Assembly (NCBI GenBank): GCA_024196135.1
Contig: JAMQCK010000357.1
Span: 1 to 26,387 of the forward strand
From: Pleurotus ostreatus/Saccharomyces cerevisiae fusant
Taxonomy: Eukaryota > Opisthokonta
Length of the DNA stretch: 26,387 nt
Direction: 5' to 3'
Shown one piece after another: positions 10,914 through 20,878 of the stretch (position 1 is its first letter; the number at the start of each line of letters is the position of its first letter). Made by a program: the position numbers and the translations under genes. Below the pieces are notes generated by a model. The model did not search any database. It had not been told where the DNA came from and worked only from the letters and a program-made list of their open reading frames with translations.

Positions 10914-11378
10914 GGTGGTGGGAGGAGGGAAGGTGTGGGGGAGGGACTCAGGGTAGAGTCAAGGAGTACTGAGGGGAAGTGAAGTCACCAACTAGGTAGG
11001 TAGGCGTATATAACGACCCGACCTCGAGTCACTACAACGTCAAGATAAAGAGAGGAGAAGAGGGGGACGTGTATGACAATGCACTCGAGTCTGACTCCGT
11101 CCGACGGTCAGCGGATTCGTCGCCGATCACTGCTGTCGGCGTCGTCGGCGCGTCGGCCGTCATGCTTATCGAGGGCCGATGCTGAACTTAGGCGCCCGTG
11201 GGCGTAGCGAGGTTGTAAGGCTAGTATACCGGATCCTGTACCGTCCAAACTCATTGATAGCGCACACTGACTCGACTACAATAGACGAAGGGAAAAGGAA
11301 CGAGAATTCAATGGCAGTGTTGTACAAGGTCGACGGGATATATGTAGTCTACAGTCGTCCGCGATAAATCATCTCTAC
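10914..11378. other. Intergenic region: aminotransferase promoter and 3' flank of the protease gene
   Basis: This 465-base gap holds the Gcn4-like cores and a TATATA element for the aminotransferase. No open frame with coding character was seen, only a short plus-strand frame at 11179-11367 with no recognisable content. Confidence 0.55.
10956..11273. promoter_or_regulatory. Cluster of four TGACTC cores (Gcn4/CPC1-type) upstream of the aminotransferase
   Basis: The core TGACTC occurs on the minus strand at 10956-10961 and 11026-11031, and on the plus strand at 11092-11097 and 11268-11273. All lie upstream of the branched-chain aminotransferase start at 10913. In fungi this core is bound by the bZIP activator Gcn4/CPC1 during amino-acid starvation. 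A symmetric TATATA at 11007-11012 could serve as the core promoter. The assignment is inferred from motif and gene function. Confidence 0.5.
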
Positions 11379-12918
11379 TCACTGCTTACCCTCCAAGCCC
11401 GGCAAGCTGAACATCTGTGGATGTGTATCAGTACTGTCTTTCGTTCACGAGAGGATGCCCCGAGCAAAAGGAGAATGCAGCGTGAACTCACCTCCAGAAC
11501 CGTCTCCGCGGGCACGCCCCAGCCCCTCATCCCATCGATCCTCGTGCTGTCCATCCGCGCACCAAGTACGATGCCCACCACCGCACCCGTCTCCTCGTCC
11601 ACAATCGGGCCGCCGCTGGATCCCGGGGGCGGAATGGGCTCGAAGAGGAGGTGCGAGAGGGAGTCGTAGGTACCGGGCTGGAAAAAGGAAACGGTGTTAA
11701 CATGAGCTACACGAATGACAGCAACTTCAGCTCACCTTAGCTTCCTTCCCCGCGAAGTCCCTGTATCCCACCACCTGCCCGCTCACCCACTTGCTCCACA
11801 TCCCGCCCACCCAGGGCACCCAACCCTCTTCACCTAGGACGGGTGGAGTGTGGCGCACAAAGTGTGCACGGATGCGAGTGCCCGGGTGCACAGGGTAGGG
11901 GCTGACGGGCAGGGTGGGAAGTAGAGATGATGCGGTCGATGTGGCATGTAATGGAGATGTGGTATTGACCCAAGAAGGAGATGCGTTGGGAGACGACGCG
12001 CTATGCCGAAAGAGCGGGCCAGATTGATGCGGCAGCGGGGTGCCCGAGAGAATCTGCTCCCCTGATGACGAGGAGCCATGCAAGGTGACGGTTGACTGCG
12101 CGCCAGTCTGGAAGGAGCTGGCTGCGACGCGGCGCGGTGCTTCCTTCAACGGGATCGCGCGCAGGAGTATCACATCCGAGCGCGGGAGGGCCGAGGGGAT
12201 CGCCGTAGCGCGGTAGACGACCATATCGTCGTCTCCGCGCTTCGCCACCACGAACGTACCGCTCCCTGACTGCGACTCGGCGGCGGCGCGGCGCATCTAC
12301 GATATCAGGTCAGTATCTACATACCAAGCTGGCGAGCAAACTCACCTCTTCCAACGTATGCGCACACGTCACAAACAGCTGCCCGCCCTCATCCGGCCGC
12401 GTCTGCTCGAGCGCGAACCCCGAGCACACCCTCACGGTCCCCTCTCCCGTCGCATGCGCGATCGCGACAACGCCAGGCGCACCGCGCTCGCTGAACCACA
12501 CTCTTCTGTCCGCAGCAGGACTCGGCTCGTACTTGAGCGCGGTAGGCAGCACATCTCCTGCACGGTCGTCGAACTGGGCGAGGAGGGAGGGGAGGGATAT
12601 GCCCGTGCGCTCGTCGCGGACGATTTGGAGGATGCGCGCATCGAGGTCGGAGAGGGTGTCTGGGGGCACAGAGGGCGGGTCGGAGGGATTGAGATTGGGC
12701 GATTGACTGGATCCTGGAGTACCGTGCTCGCCGAGGAGCGCATGAGGGTTCAGCGGAGGCTCGGGCGGTGGGCGCGGCTCCAAGATAGAGGGGGTAATGG
12801 TCGCATATCCTCGGCGATTGTGAGCATTCCTAGCACACAGCGGCCTCGCAGACGATCTCAAGGATGTCCTCGCCCCCCTCGCGAGGGCAGACAGTGGTGG
12901 TAGCGCACGAAGAGACAT
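11379..12918 (-). CDS. Trypsin-like serine protease, probably mitochondrial
   Basis: Four exons, 12346-12918, 11736-12296, 11492-11677 and 11379-11414, join to 451 residues. The chymotrypsin/trypsin fold is indicated by a catalytic triad in the expected order: H187 in LFVTCAHTLEE, D232 in LPRSDVILL and S399 in GSSGGPIVDEETGAVVG. The first 40 residues (several Arg, many Ala/Leu/Ser, ending RRGYATITPS) look like a mitochondrial transit peptide. Residues 41-85 are Pro-rich. About 165 residues separate Asp and Ser, longer than in trypsin, with a Ser-rich insert. The frame stays open upstream to 13161, but the start at 12918 is preferred because it begins the transit peptide and leaves room for the divergent neighbour at 13055. 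The substrate is unknown. The last exon codes for only 11 residues. Confidence 0.8.
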
Positions 12919-13054
12919 GGTTCGCCATCCTGATGTCAGCGATGGTATCGAGCCACAAGCGGCTCGGCGGCGCCACAAAGCGCCCCCGCGGCCGGCTCCC
13001 GGGCCGACGCGCCTGAACTTGATCACCTCCCCGCTCCCCCGCCGTGCCGCCACC
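12919..13054. promoter_or_regulatory. Bidirectional promoter, 136 bases
   Basis: Only 136 bases separate the ATG of the protease gene (minus) from the ATG of the PXA gene (plus). The stretch is GC-rich without a TATA box and must carry both core promoters and 5' leaders. The plus-strand start sits in GCCACCATGGCG, an excellent initiation context. Confidence 0.6.
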
Positions 13055-14759
13055 ATGGCGCTGGAGGCCCGCCGTCCTCCGAACGTGCGTTCCATCGCAT
13101 CGGGCGCGAGCGACAAACGATCAAGAACGAAGGGCTCCGCTGGCCCCGTCCCCCTCGCCAAACGCCTGCTCTTCCCCCATCTTACGACGAATGCGCTGCC
13201 GCCATTACTCTTAACGCCCTCACGACCCCCGGAACTCGATGATGAACTGTACGACTTTATTGCACTGGCCTTGAGAGCCTTTGTGAACCCCTGGTGGACG
13301 AAGATTACGCGCTACGACAAGGAGTTCTTGCCGGATATCACCAGGATTCTGACCCACGTCCTGCGCGCGCTGGAGGCCAGGATGCTGGCTGCCGATGCCG
13401 CGCCCCTCTTGCTGCACGACCTCCCCCTGCTATTGACGCAACACATACGCGACTATAGGGACGCAGAACGGAAGGCGCGCTCTGCCTACGCGTCGGGCGG
13501 CGCGCTGAGCCTCTCGCAGCTCTTTCACCAACTGCAACTACATCTCGCTGTCACGCCAGAAGGCGGTGTGCACGATGAGTACTTCCGGCAGGTGGTGGAC
13601 CAGATCCTGAAGGCTGTGCTTCCTGCGAAGGACTATGCACCTGAAGCGGAGCGCTTCATAGTGCGGGAGATTATCGTGAAGATCGTCGCGAATGATATCC
13701 TGCCGAGGGTCACTCAGCCATGGTTCATCAACAAAGTCATTCTTGACCAATTAAAGCTGGATGAAGCTGCTCAGGTACGTTACTCGTCTGGTATCTGAGT
13801 TGCACCATGCTGATATAGTACTGCCCTTTTCCCCAGCCTCCCTCCCCTCGCGCGCAGACCACCCCCGAAAGCCAAGGCTTCTCCCTCCACCGCCTCATCG
13901 TCCTCTTCCTCTCTGCCATTCAGGCCATATCTACCGCCTGTCTCGCCCTCACTCATGCATACAAGCGCGTCGCGCACACTGTCAAACTTGTCAACGAATC
14001 CTCTGCTACTTCCCCCCATGCATCTCCATCATTGTCCTGGTCGCCTCGAATACCCCAGCTGTCTCCGCCTACATCAATACCTGCCTCAGTCTCCGTGACT
14101 CCATTAATTTCGCCGACGCCTTCGGTCTCGTCCGTGGCATCGTCTGCCCCAACGCCTGGCGAACCTGCAGATTTGGAGACGGGAGACGGAGTGGGCGACT
14201 ATGCGTCTCCGGCGTTGAACTTGGTGGAAGAGTTGTTCATGACCGACGAACGCCTCGCAGCGCGCACCATCATGTCCTCTGCACATTTGAGCGCGAGCGC
14301 GGCGCAGCCGTTCCTTGACAAGTGAGTTATCTTTATGACAACCAACCCGTGCGTTGTACTGACAAACTTCCCAGATTCCTTCGCCATACGCTTTCTCAAA
14401 CCCTCTCCGGCGACCTGGTGCTGAATCTTGTACGCATCGGAAAGCGCTTGCTCTTCCCCAATGGCTACCCACAGCCCTCACCACCGGATCCGACACCAGA
14501 AGAGCAAGCACGCACGCGCGAGCGCCTAACACACTGGCAACCTTCGAATGGCTCTGCTGCACGAATATTACCCTACTTTCTGGGCCCGGACCCACCAGCG
14601 ACAATCGGCGCTGCGCTCGACCCGTTCTCGGACGCAGCATGTAATATGCATCTGGTGGTGATGATTCTGGAGAGGGTGCTGTGCGAGTTGTTCCCGGAGT
14701 TGGTGGGGGGCTCTGTGCCTGCTCAACAGGATGCGCCGGAGGGGAAGGGAGGTAGTTGA
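13055..14759 (+). CDS. PXA-domain (PX-associated) protein
   Basis: Three exons, 13055-13774, 13837-14321 and 14375-14759, join to 529 residues. A PXA domain is recognised from about residue 55 to 240: ELDDELYDFIALALRAFV, NPWWTKITRYDKEF, HDLPLLLTQHIRDYRDA, YFRQVVDQILKAVLP and REIIVKIVANDILPR. In sorting nexins of the Snx13/14 and Mdm1 type this domain works at endomembrane contacts. Here no PX, RGS or N-terminal membrane anchor is seen, so the protein is a shorter fungal form; one hydrophobic helix follows at LHRLIVLFLSAIQAIS. Then come a Ser/Pro/Thr-rich linker and a second conserved helical part with FLRHTLSQTL and NLVRIGKRLLFPNGYP. A second in-frame acceptor (exon 2 from 13858) would remove seven residues; the upstream one has the better pyrimidine tract. 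Membrane-trafficking function is inferred from the domain. Confidence 0.85.
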
Positions 14760-15227
14760 CGTCGATGGATCATAGCAGGTCCCTGTGCACTGTGTAACAC
14801 GATGCCCAACGATGGCACGGTATATTTGGTGCTCACATCCGTCCGGTCGCCTGCGAAGGCCTGGGTAAAAATGCTGCGTACGCACATCAAGCCCATGCAG
14901 GAAGCGCGCTCGTCGTCAGGTGGGGAAATCCGTGAATATGATGCAGTATTAGGTCTAGCCCATCACTATTCCCTACACTGGTTGTCTAACGCTTTCACTG
15001 CTGCAAGCCCTGCCCGTAGACCGTGCAGCGCGAAGTTGAACTTCAGGTCGGCACTATTGACGCAAGGGAGACGCAAACGGGGATAAGCCACCTAAGCCAC
15101 GTGCTCGCTCGGCCGGCTCGCTGCGATCATTTGCGGACTTGTCAAGGACATCGTTCTGTCCGCTCCCCCTCCAGACCGCCACCTACCGCTCGTTGCGCCC
15201 ACACGCTCCCTCCCCTCCTACCCCGCC
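14760..15227. other. Intergenic region between two plus-strand genes
   Basis: This 468-base gap holds the 3' flank of the PXA gene and the promoter of the membrane-protein gene at 15228. The last 50 bases are C/T-rich, as is common for fungal leaders. No TATA box, RNA gene or coding frame was recognised. Confidence 0.5.
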
Positions 15228-16367
15228 ATGCCCGTCTACGCGCGCGCCACGACCGGGCTCTCGCGCGACAATCTCATCATCGCCGCGTCCTGCGGCGCCG
15301 TGGGCGGGCTCATCCTCCTCGCCGGCCTCGCGCGCTTCATCCAACTCGCCCGCCAGCGCGCGCGCCGCAACCAGGCGCCGCTCCCCCCGCCGCAGCCGCT
15401 CGCGCACCACCGGCAGCGCAAGGACACGCTCGTCGCCGCGCGGATCGCGAGCCAGTACACGGTGAGCGTGAGCGATGCGAGCCTGCTCGCGCCGCCGTCG
15501 CCTTCGCGGCACGACTCGCTCGGGCCGTCGGAGAGCGGGGCGAGCTCAGATGAGGGCTCGCTCTACCAGCCGCCGATGGACCCGCATAATACCACGCTGC
15601 CGCCGCACCCGCCGTTCAGCTCTGGCCAGAGCTCGTCCGGCCATGACACCCCGCCGTCCCCCTCCCCTTCGTCGTCGTACTCTGCACGTCCCCGCCCGCG
15701 CTACATCTCGCACACCCGACCTACGTCCACGGCGAGTGGGAGTACGACCTTCTCCCGCACCAGTCGGGCGATGGGTCCCCGAGGCTCGCAGATACAGATC
15801 GTACTCCCCGCACCCCTTGCCCCCGGCGCATACCCCGCCGACCTCCGCGGCTCGATGTACTCGGTCAGCGATGCCAGCATCGCCGACAAGTGGGTCCCCG
15901 CGCCGTACCGACACGACGGCGTCGAACCGTCGCGCCAGTCGTCCAGCAGCGTCGGTGAGTCGCGTTCATTATCATCCGCCCCTGTCTGTCAGCGCCATCA
16001 AATTGAATCTGACAGGCTTCTCGCATCCTCGTCATCTCGTACACGTTTGCTGACGCCACACGCAGGTTCGATGTCGACCACGTCCCATCTGGCGCCTTCC
16101 GCATCCCATCGCTCGACGTCCAGCACGCGCCGCTCGCCATCCCGCTCGCGTTCCCCTGGTCCCTCCTCGCTGTCGAATTCTACCACACCATCTCCGTATT
16201 CTTCCCCGACCCCAGATCTGCCACCAGTACCGCGCGTACCGTCCATGTACGTCCGCTCGGGCACATATCCTCCGCCCACGGTCCCTGGCGAGGATTTACG
16301 ACGCGACGATCCTCGACGCGCCGCCACCTTGCCTCCCGCGGACGCAGGACCGCCACAAGCGCGGTAG
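15228..16367 (+). CDS. Ser/Pro-rich single-pass membrane protein, unknown
   Basis: The frame 15228-16367 is open throughout (379 residues). A strong intron at 15955-16065 (GTGAGT donor, CTGAC branch point, ACACGCAG acceptor) is 111 nt long, a multiple of three without stop, so splicing would give 342 residues. Residues 1-15 are a short polar N-terminus, and residues 16-41 (IIAASCGAVGGLILLAGLARFI) form one transmembrane helix. ARQRARRNQ follows, so the long C-terminal part should face the cytosol. That part is disordered, rich in Ser, Pro, Arg and Thr, with many SP and RS motifs likely to be phosphorylated. No enzymatic domain is seen. The shape resembles fungal Mid2- or Axl2-like sensors only loosely, because the extracellular part is very short. 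Function unknown. Confidence 0.75.
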   Translation: MPVYARATTGLSRDNLIIAASCGAVGGLILLAGLARFIQLARQRARRNQAPLPPPQPLAHHRQRKDTLVAARIASQYTVSVSDASLLAPPSPSRHDSLGPSESGASSDEGSLYQPPMDPHNTTLPPHPPFSSGQSSSGHDTPPSPSPSSSYSARPRPRYISHTRPTSTASGSTTFSRTSRAMGPRGSQIQIVLPAPLAPGAYPADLRGSMYSVSDASIADKWVPAPYRHDGVEPSRQSSSSVGESRSLSSAPVCQRHQIESDRLLASSSSRTRLLTPHAGSMSTTSHLAPSASHRSTSSTRRSPSRSRSPGPSSLSNSTTPSPYSSPTPDLPPVPRVPSMYVRSGTYPPPTVPGEDLRRDDPRRAATLPPADAGPPQAR

Positions 16368-17618
16368 CAACTAGGGTAGAAGGCAGAAGAAAAGGCGAGA
16401 GTGCTGGCGCGACAGCGAAGGCGACTAGACGCACCCGAATAGAGCACCAGATGCACCAGGCGCGTTAAGAGCCTCAGACGAACCCGGAGAACCCCACTGG
16501 ACGCGGCGAGGACCGTCGTACGTGCGCAAGACGCATCATGGGCGCCGAGGTTGTAACATACGCACCCATCTAATCCGACGCAGGACAACGTTTCTTGTAC
16601 ATAGTCTTGTATGCGCGCGCACGACACACTACCTTGCAGCACTAGCAGTCATTCAATAGAAGAACACCTTCGTTTCCTATCTTCGTCTATCAGCTGGAAG
16701 GGGTGATTGACTCAAATCGAAGCCAATTGAAGCAGACAAATCGAAGGTCAATTCAGTTTCCAAGTCACAGAAGGTCTTCAAGTTGCTCAAGTACCTTCAC
16801 TCGTCGCACGCAAGGTAGAGGAGAACAGAGTAGCGCAATTGATTATGCAGTAAGCAAACAAGCACGAGAACAAGATAAGTATAGTAATACAAAGCAATTG
16901 GCAGGAGACTTCAGAGACTTCGAGAGAGGCGGCGGTGACAACGGTTTGAAACCGTGTCCTGTATGTAAGTAGGTATATGCGCTGCTGTGCAGCGACCGTC
17001 CGTCCTGTATATATCGGAACTTGAGAACTGTTTTTGTGAGATTTGCGGTGTTTGTATGATAGCGAGATGAGAGAGATGGAGAGAAATGAGTCGGGAAAAG
17101 TAAGAAGACAGTGAGACGGTATACTCGTGTCCCTTGGGAGCACGGTTGGTGGTGACGAGACCGGGATAGCTAGTAATACAGAGCTTGAAAGCGATGATCG
17201 AGCGCTCTTGGTTGATAACACGATAGGTAAGTAATCTGGAGGGATAGTCAGTAAGGCAGGTCAAGAACGAAAGAAGAGAAAGGACGCACCTATAAGTAAC
17301 AGTACCGAGGCAGGGAGGAGATGGACTTGGAGTTGGGACACGAGGACGGCGTGGTGGAGGCGATAGTTGTGTTGTGTGTGTGGCGTGTAGGCGATGACTG
17401 GACATGTTGCAGAAGACGTTGAACGAGAACAAGGGATCTAGACGTTAGCCGACGATATCAGACTTGAAACATTGAATTGGGTACTTGGCATTGGCAGGGT
17501 GCTCGAGCGCAACGCAGAACCCAGAGGCCGGATGGTTAGGGACGCTCCGCCTAAGCAAGCCAGCGAGCGCCGCGAGTGCTACAGCCCGGCCCCAAGCCGG
17601 GCCCTCATCAGGGGCCAT
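16368..17618. other. 1.25 kb region with possible minus-strand exons
   Basis: The stretch from 16368 to about 16780 is the 3' flank of the membrane-protein gene; no coding signal was recognised there. From 17437 down to about 16787 the minus strand shows coding-like, splice-linked segments (see the separate entry). The plus-strand frame at 16703-16972 has no recognisable content. Confidence 0.5.
16787..17437 (-). other. Candidate minus-strand exons, alternative 3' end of the acidic gene or a separate small gene
   Basis: Segments 17290-17437, 17125-17235 and 16787-17027 can be joined in one frame. The intron 17236-17289 (GTGCGT donor, TACTGAC branch point, CCCTCCAG acceptor) is of high quality; the second intron (17028-17124) is weaker. 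The translated segments include DPLFSFNVFCNMSS and RVINQERSIIAFKLC and have no match I recognise. An ATG at 17405 could start a separate protein. Alternatively, a strong GTAAGT donor at 17704 inside the acidic gene joins the segment at 17437 in frame. Confidence 0.3.
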
Positions 17619-19506
17619 CTAGGCGAGCTCGATCGCGGCTCCGCACCAGCCGCCGTACATCGCGCCCGGCCCCACCAGCATGGGCTGGTACGCCGCGTAC
17701 TTACCCCCCGCCGCCGCCGCGTAGCCCGCCTCGCCGTCCGCGTCGTCCATCGCCGCGTCCTCCTCGAAGTCGCCGCGGTCGCCGCTGTCCATGCCGTGGT
17801 TCGCGTAGGTGTAGTCGCCGCTGGTGTAGGTGTATTCGCCGCCCATGTACGTGTCCTCGCGCGCCTCCCAGGTGCCGTAGCCGCCCTTCGCGTACTCGCC
17901 GGGGGCGAGGTAGCTGAAGGCAGGGTAGGCGGCGTCTCCGTGGCCGAAGTCGACGTACCCGGGCAAGGGGCCCAGGAACTCGTCCTCCGAGCTGTCCATC
18001 TCCTCGTCGTCCGAGAACGACGCGGGCGAGAGGCTGGGGCACACGACGAACGAGTCGTCGGCGCCCAGGACCTCCTCCATCTCCGACTCCTCCTCGTCAC
18101 TCTCCTCCTCGTCCATCCTCTCCCCCGCAACACCTCTCGCCTCCTCCTCGCACCTCTCCTCCTCGCACCTCTCCTCCTCGCTCTCCTCCTCCTCCTCATC
18201 GCTCATCGCCCCGTACTGCTCTCGCTCCTGCTGCTCAACATACTTCCTATCCTCCTCCGTCGCTGTGCCGTCGGCAACCCGTTTGTAGTAAAGGGCTTTC
18301 AAGAAGCAGGCGGGTGGGTGGATATTCTTCTTGACCGGGCGCCTGGCAGTGGCCTTCTTCCTCTTCTGCACGGCGCGGCGGCTGCCGTAGTCCAGCTTGC
18401 GAACCACCGCGGAGGCCTTCGGGCGGAGCTTGCGCGTCTCAAGACTGGCGGTGCGAGTATTGGTGACCTTGGTCTTCTTGTCGCTCGACTCGTCGCCCTC
18501 GTCATCGGCGAGCTCGGCGCGCGCGGCCTCGTGGTGGGTAGCGTCGTCAACAGCGTCAGGCTGGACGGCAGCGGCGGCGGCGGCGACGACAGCGGCGTAG
18601 GCCGGCGAGGGCGATGCCTCGCGAGAGACGGGCGCGATGTCCTGCTCGTTGAGCAGGTGCCCGAGGGCGTGCTTGGGGGACGGAGACCGGACGCTGGAGG
18701 CGCTGTCGTCGGACTCGTCGTCGGACAGGCCGCGGATGGCGCGGACGCGGTCCCTCGTAGTGGTCTTACCGCTGCGCGACGAAAGCGGGCTGTAGCGGCG
18801 GGTGTCGCGGCGCGGGGACGCGCGGTCGCGAAGCTGGTCGGCGGCGATCTTGCAGCCTTCCTGGAAGACAGAGTAAGGAACGGCTGAATGAGGGTAAGTA
18901 AGAGGGTCATGTCGATGAAGGACGTGGCACTCACGCAACACCGGCACAGGCTTGACGATGCAAGGGGTAGTGGGGGTAGTGGTAGTGGTAGTGGTAGATG
19001 GGATGGGGGACGACGAAGCCTGGGCATCATCGATAACATCGGCTGCGGTAAATGATAAGCACGAAGAAGCGCTGAATGTGTATGATCACCCACCTGAGGC
19101 AGTGTTGCCGATGGCGGTAGCGGGGATTGTGATAGTGGTAGATGGGCCGTCCTCCGCAGAGGAAACGGCATCGGTGGTGGGCTCGGAGGCCTGGACATTG
19201 TCCGTGGGTGGTTGCAGGCCGATGTTGGCCATCGCGGTGGTCAGCGTAGAGGCGTCCTTCACATTCTGGACGACTGGTGATGGCGGGCGTCAATGGATGT
19301 CCGCGCCACATTAGCAAGAGCAACGTACCCTCGCTGATGCGACCGCGGCTATCGAAGCTACACGCCTCGAGGCTGTCTGCCACATCATCGGGCGACTGGT
19401 TGCTCGAGAAGCGGGGCTTGACTTTGAAGGTCGTGGCGAGCTTGGCGACGACTCTCTTCTTCATGTTCGACGCGCGGAGGCCCAAAGGCTTAGAGGTGTT
19501 GATCAT
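17619..19506 (-). CDS. Acidic, low-complexity protein of unknown function
   Basis: Four exons, 19329-19506, 19094-19273, 18935-19042 and 17619-18883, join to 576 residues. The N-terminus is basic (MINTSKPLGLRASNMKKRVV). A Thr/Ser/Pro-rich middle follows, with a run of threonines coded by a GGTAGT microsatellite (plus-strand reading). The long last exon begins with PYSVFQEGCKIAADQLRDR, goes through Arg/Ser-rich and Lys-rich basic stretches (KKNIHPPACFLKALYYKR), then a strongly acidic Glu/Asp/Ser tract with a repeated EERCEEERC unit. It ends in a Tyr/Gly-rich tail with GEYTYTSGDYTY. Alternating basic and acidic blocks suggest a nuclear or chromatin-associated protein, but this is a guess. A TATA element lies 118 bases upstream of the start. 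An in-frame alternative donor at 17704 could replace the last 28 codons. Confidence 0.75.
18142..18186. repeat. Three copies of a 15-base unit coding for acidic repeats
   Basis: Three tandem 15-mers (18142-18156, 18157-18171, 18172-18186, the last diverged) lie in a long CT-rich stretch on the plus strand. On the minus strand they encode the repeated EERCE units of the acidic protein. Copy number could vary between strains. Confidence 0.7.
18966..18998. repeat. GGTAGT microsatellite inside an exon
   Basis: About five imperfect units of GGTAGT lie in the third exon of the acidic gene and code for a run of threonines on the minus strand. The six-base period keeps the frame when units are gained or lost. 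Confidence 0.7.
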
Positions 19507-20878
19507 CGCGAAGAAAGGTACGACGAGGCGAAGTTCAGAGTAGAGTGAGGGGTAGTTCGACTTCGGTGCTCGTTGGCTGATGGGGGTTTGGTGAGAGGGG
19601 GAAGAAAGCAAGGATAGGCGCCCTTTATAGGGCATGCGAATTGCAATTGCTTGGAGGACCGGCAGCAGGTGGGCCGGCCGAGGTCCCGGCGGGGACCCCA
19701 GGATATCAGTGCGAAGACCGCCCAGCGTGGTACCGTGGGATGCGGCCATCGCCACCTGACACCAGGTGTATTGCAGACGGTGGGCTTGCGATGGATAGAT
19801 AGCTTTCACTCGTGAGTAGTAGAAGGTTGCCCATACATGCCTATGTAGTCTGATAGCAGCCCAGCTGCGAGGGGGATGCAAAACGTGCCACAGCGCTCGC
19901 GGACTGCAGCGGGCCTGCTCGTCCAACCGCTTGCACCGTTCCCACCACGGCTGGACCAGGGGTAATTATCTCCGACCCGGCGCTCCGTACGGGCGCTAGC
20001 GGGCCACGAAAAACAATTAGCCCTCGTTCCCGTGGGAGGAGCGTGCAGGGTCCCCTGCGTACTCTGCGTTCGCGAGCAGGCGACATCGGCGCCACACCGT
20101 TATCGCCCGCTATACCTCGCGGCCTGCGCGCGGCTACCGCAGGCCGTGAGTGGCTAATCGACGCGGCGGGGACGCAGCTCTGGGAGAAAATGGAAGCCTG
20201 CTGCCACAGTCCTCATCGATGCATCACGCACCTGACTCCGCGACGTTGCTGGGCTCGACGCTACCCCGTATGGTGTCGAAAGGTTGTGCGTAGATGTTGA
20301 AAAGTGAGCAGAATATGTCTGATTTCTGAGTCATGGGAAGCAGGGACCGCAAGGGCGCGGCATCGAACAAAGCAACGCTGGGAACGCATCGCGAGGAGCG
20401 CGCTAAGCGGTGTCCGCTGGTCGACGGAGATCGTCGAAAAATCCATATCGGGCCTCAATGGGCTGATGGGAGAGGAGAAATGGGGTCGCAATCCTCATGC
20501 TTCGGCGGTCCTGACGCTTGCTGCCGTGGAGGCGGGCGTTGCGCAAAATCGAGACCACGATCGCGAGCAAGGAGCATTTGCTTCCGTGAGCCGTTTGCTT
20601 CCGTGCGGGGCTTGCCGAGTCGCGTGCGCCACACATGCTCGCACGCGATTATCGCCAGGGGCAGATAGCCCTCCTTGTCAGTTGAGATACGCTCCCCCTG
20701 TTCAAACGGATAGATGCCTATAAGCTACAGGCCCCAAACGTACGGGGAGCCCGAGCGCGACTCTTTGCAAAGGCAGCGTAAGGTAGTACAGCAATTGGAT
20801 AATAAAACGATGCATGCATGACTGGTTCTCCTTCCTTCGAGGCACTACTGCGTGATCGTCGAACTGGGCACTCTACAT
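19507..20878. other. 1.37 kb intergenic region
   Basis: The left end (19507-19640) is the promoter of the acidic gene. The rest, up to the stop of the RBM26/27-like gene at 20879, holds no recognised gene on either strand; its open frames are short and lack splice-linked partners. A single TGAGTCA (AP-1/Gcn4 palindrome) lies at 20327-20333. The stretch is GC-rich for intergenic DNA (19970-20280), which may mean an unrecognised transcript. Confidence 0.5.
19624..19629 (-). promoter_or_regulatory. TATA box of the acidic-protein gene
   Basis: TATAAA read on the minus strand, 118 bases upstream of the ATG at 19506 and set in a CCCTTTATAGGG context. Position and motif are the only evidence. Confidence 0.5.

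Noticed and set aside
12919..13161. Upstream in-frame extension of the protease
   Set aside because: The frame is open, but it would run into the coding start of the divergent PXA gene and would place residues ahead of a clear mitochondrial transit peptide.
17472..18887. Plus-strand open frame of 471 codons
   Set aside because: It is antisense to the last exon of the acidic protein, is full of Leu/Val/Arg from GC-rich complement, and has no domain. The minus-strand reading has coherent exons, splice sites and a TATA box.
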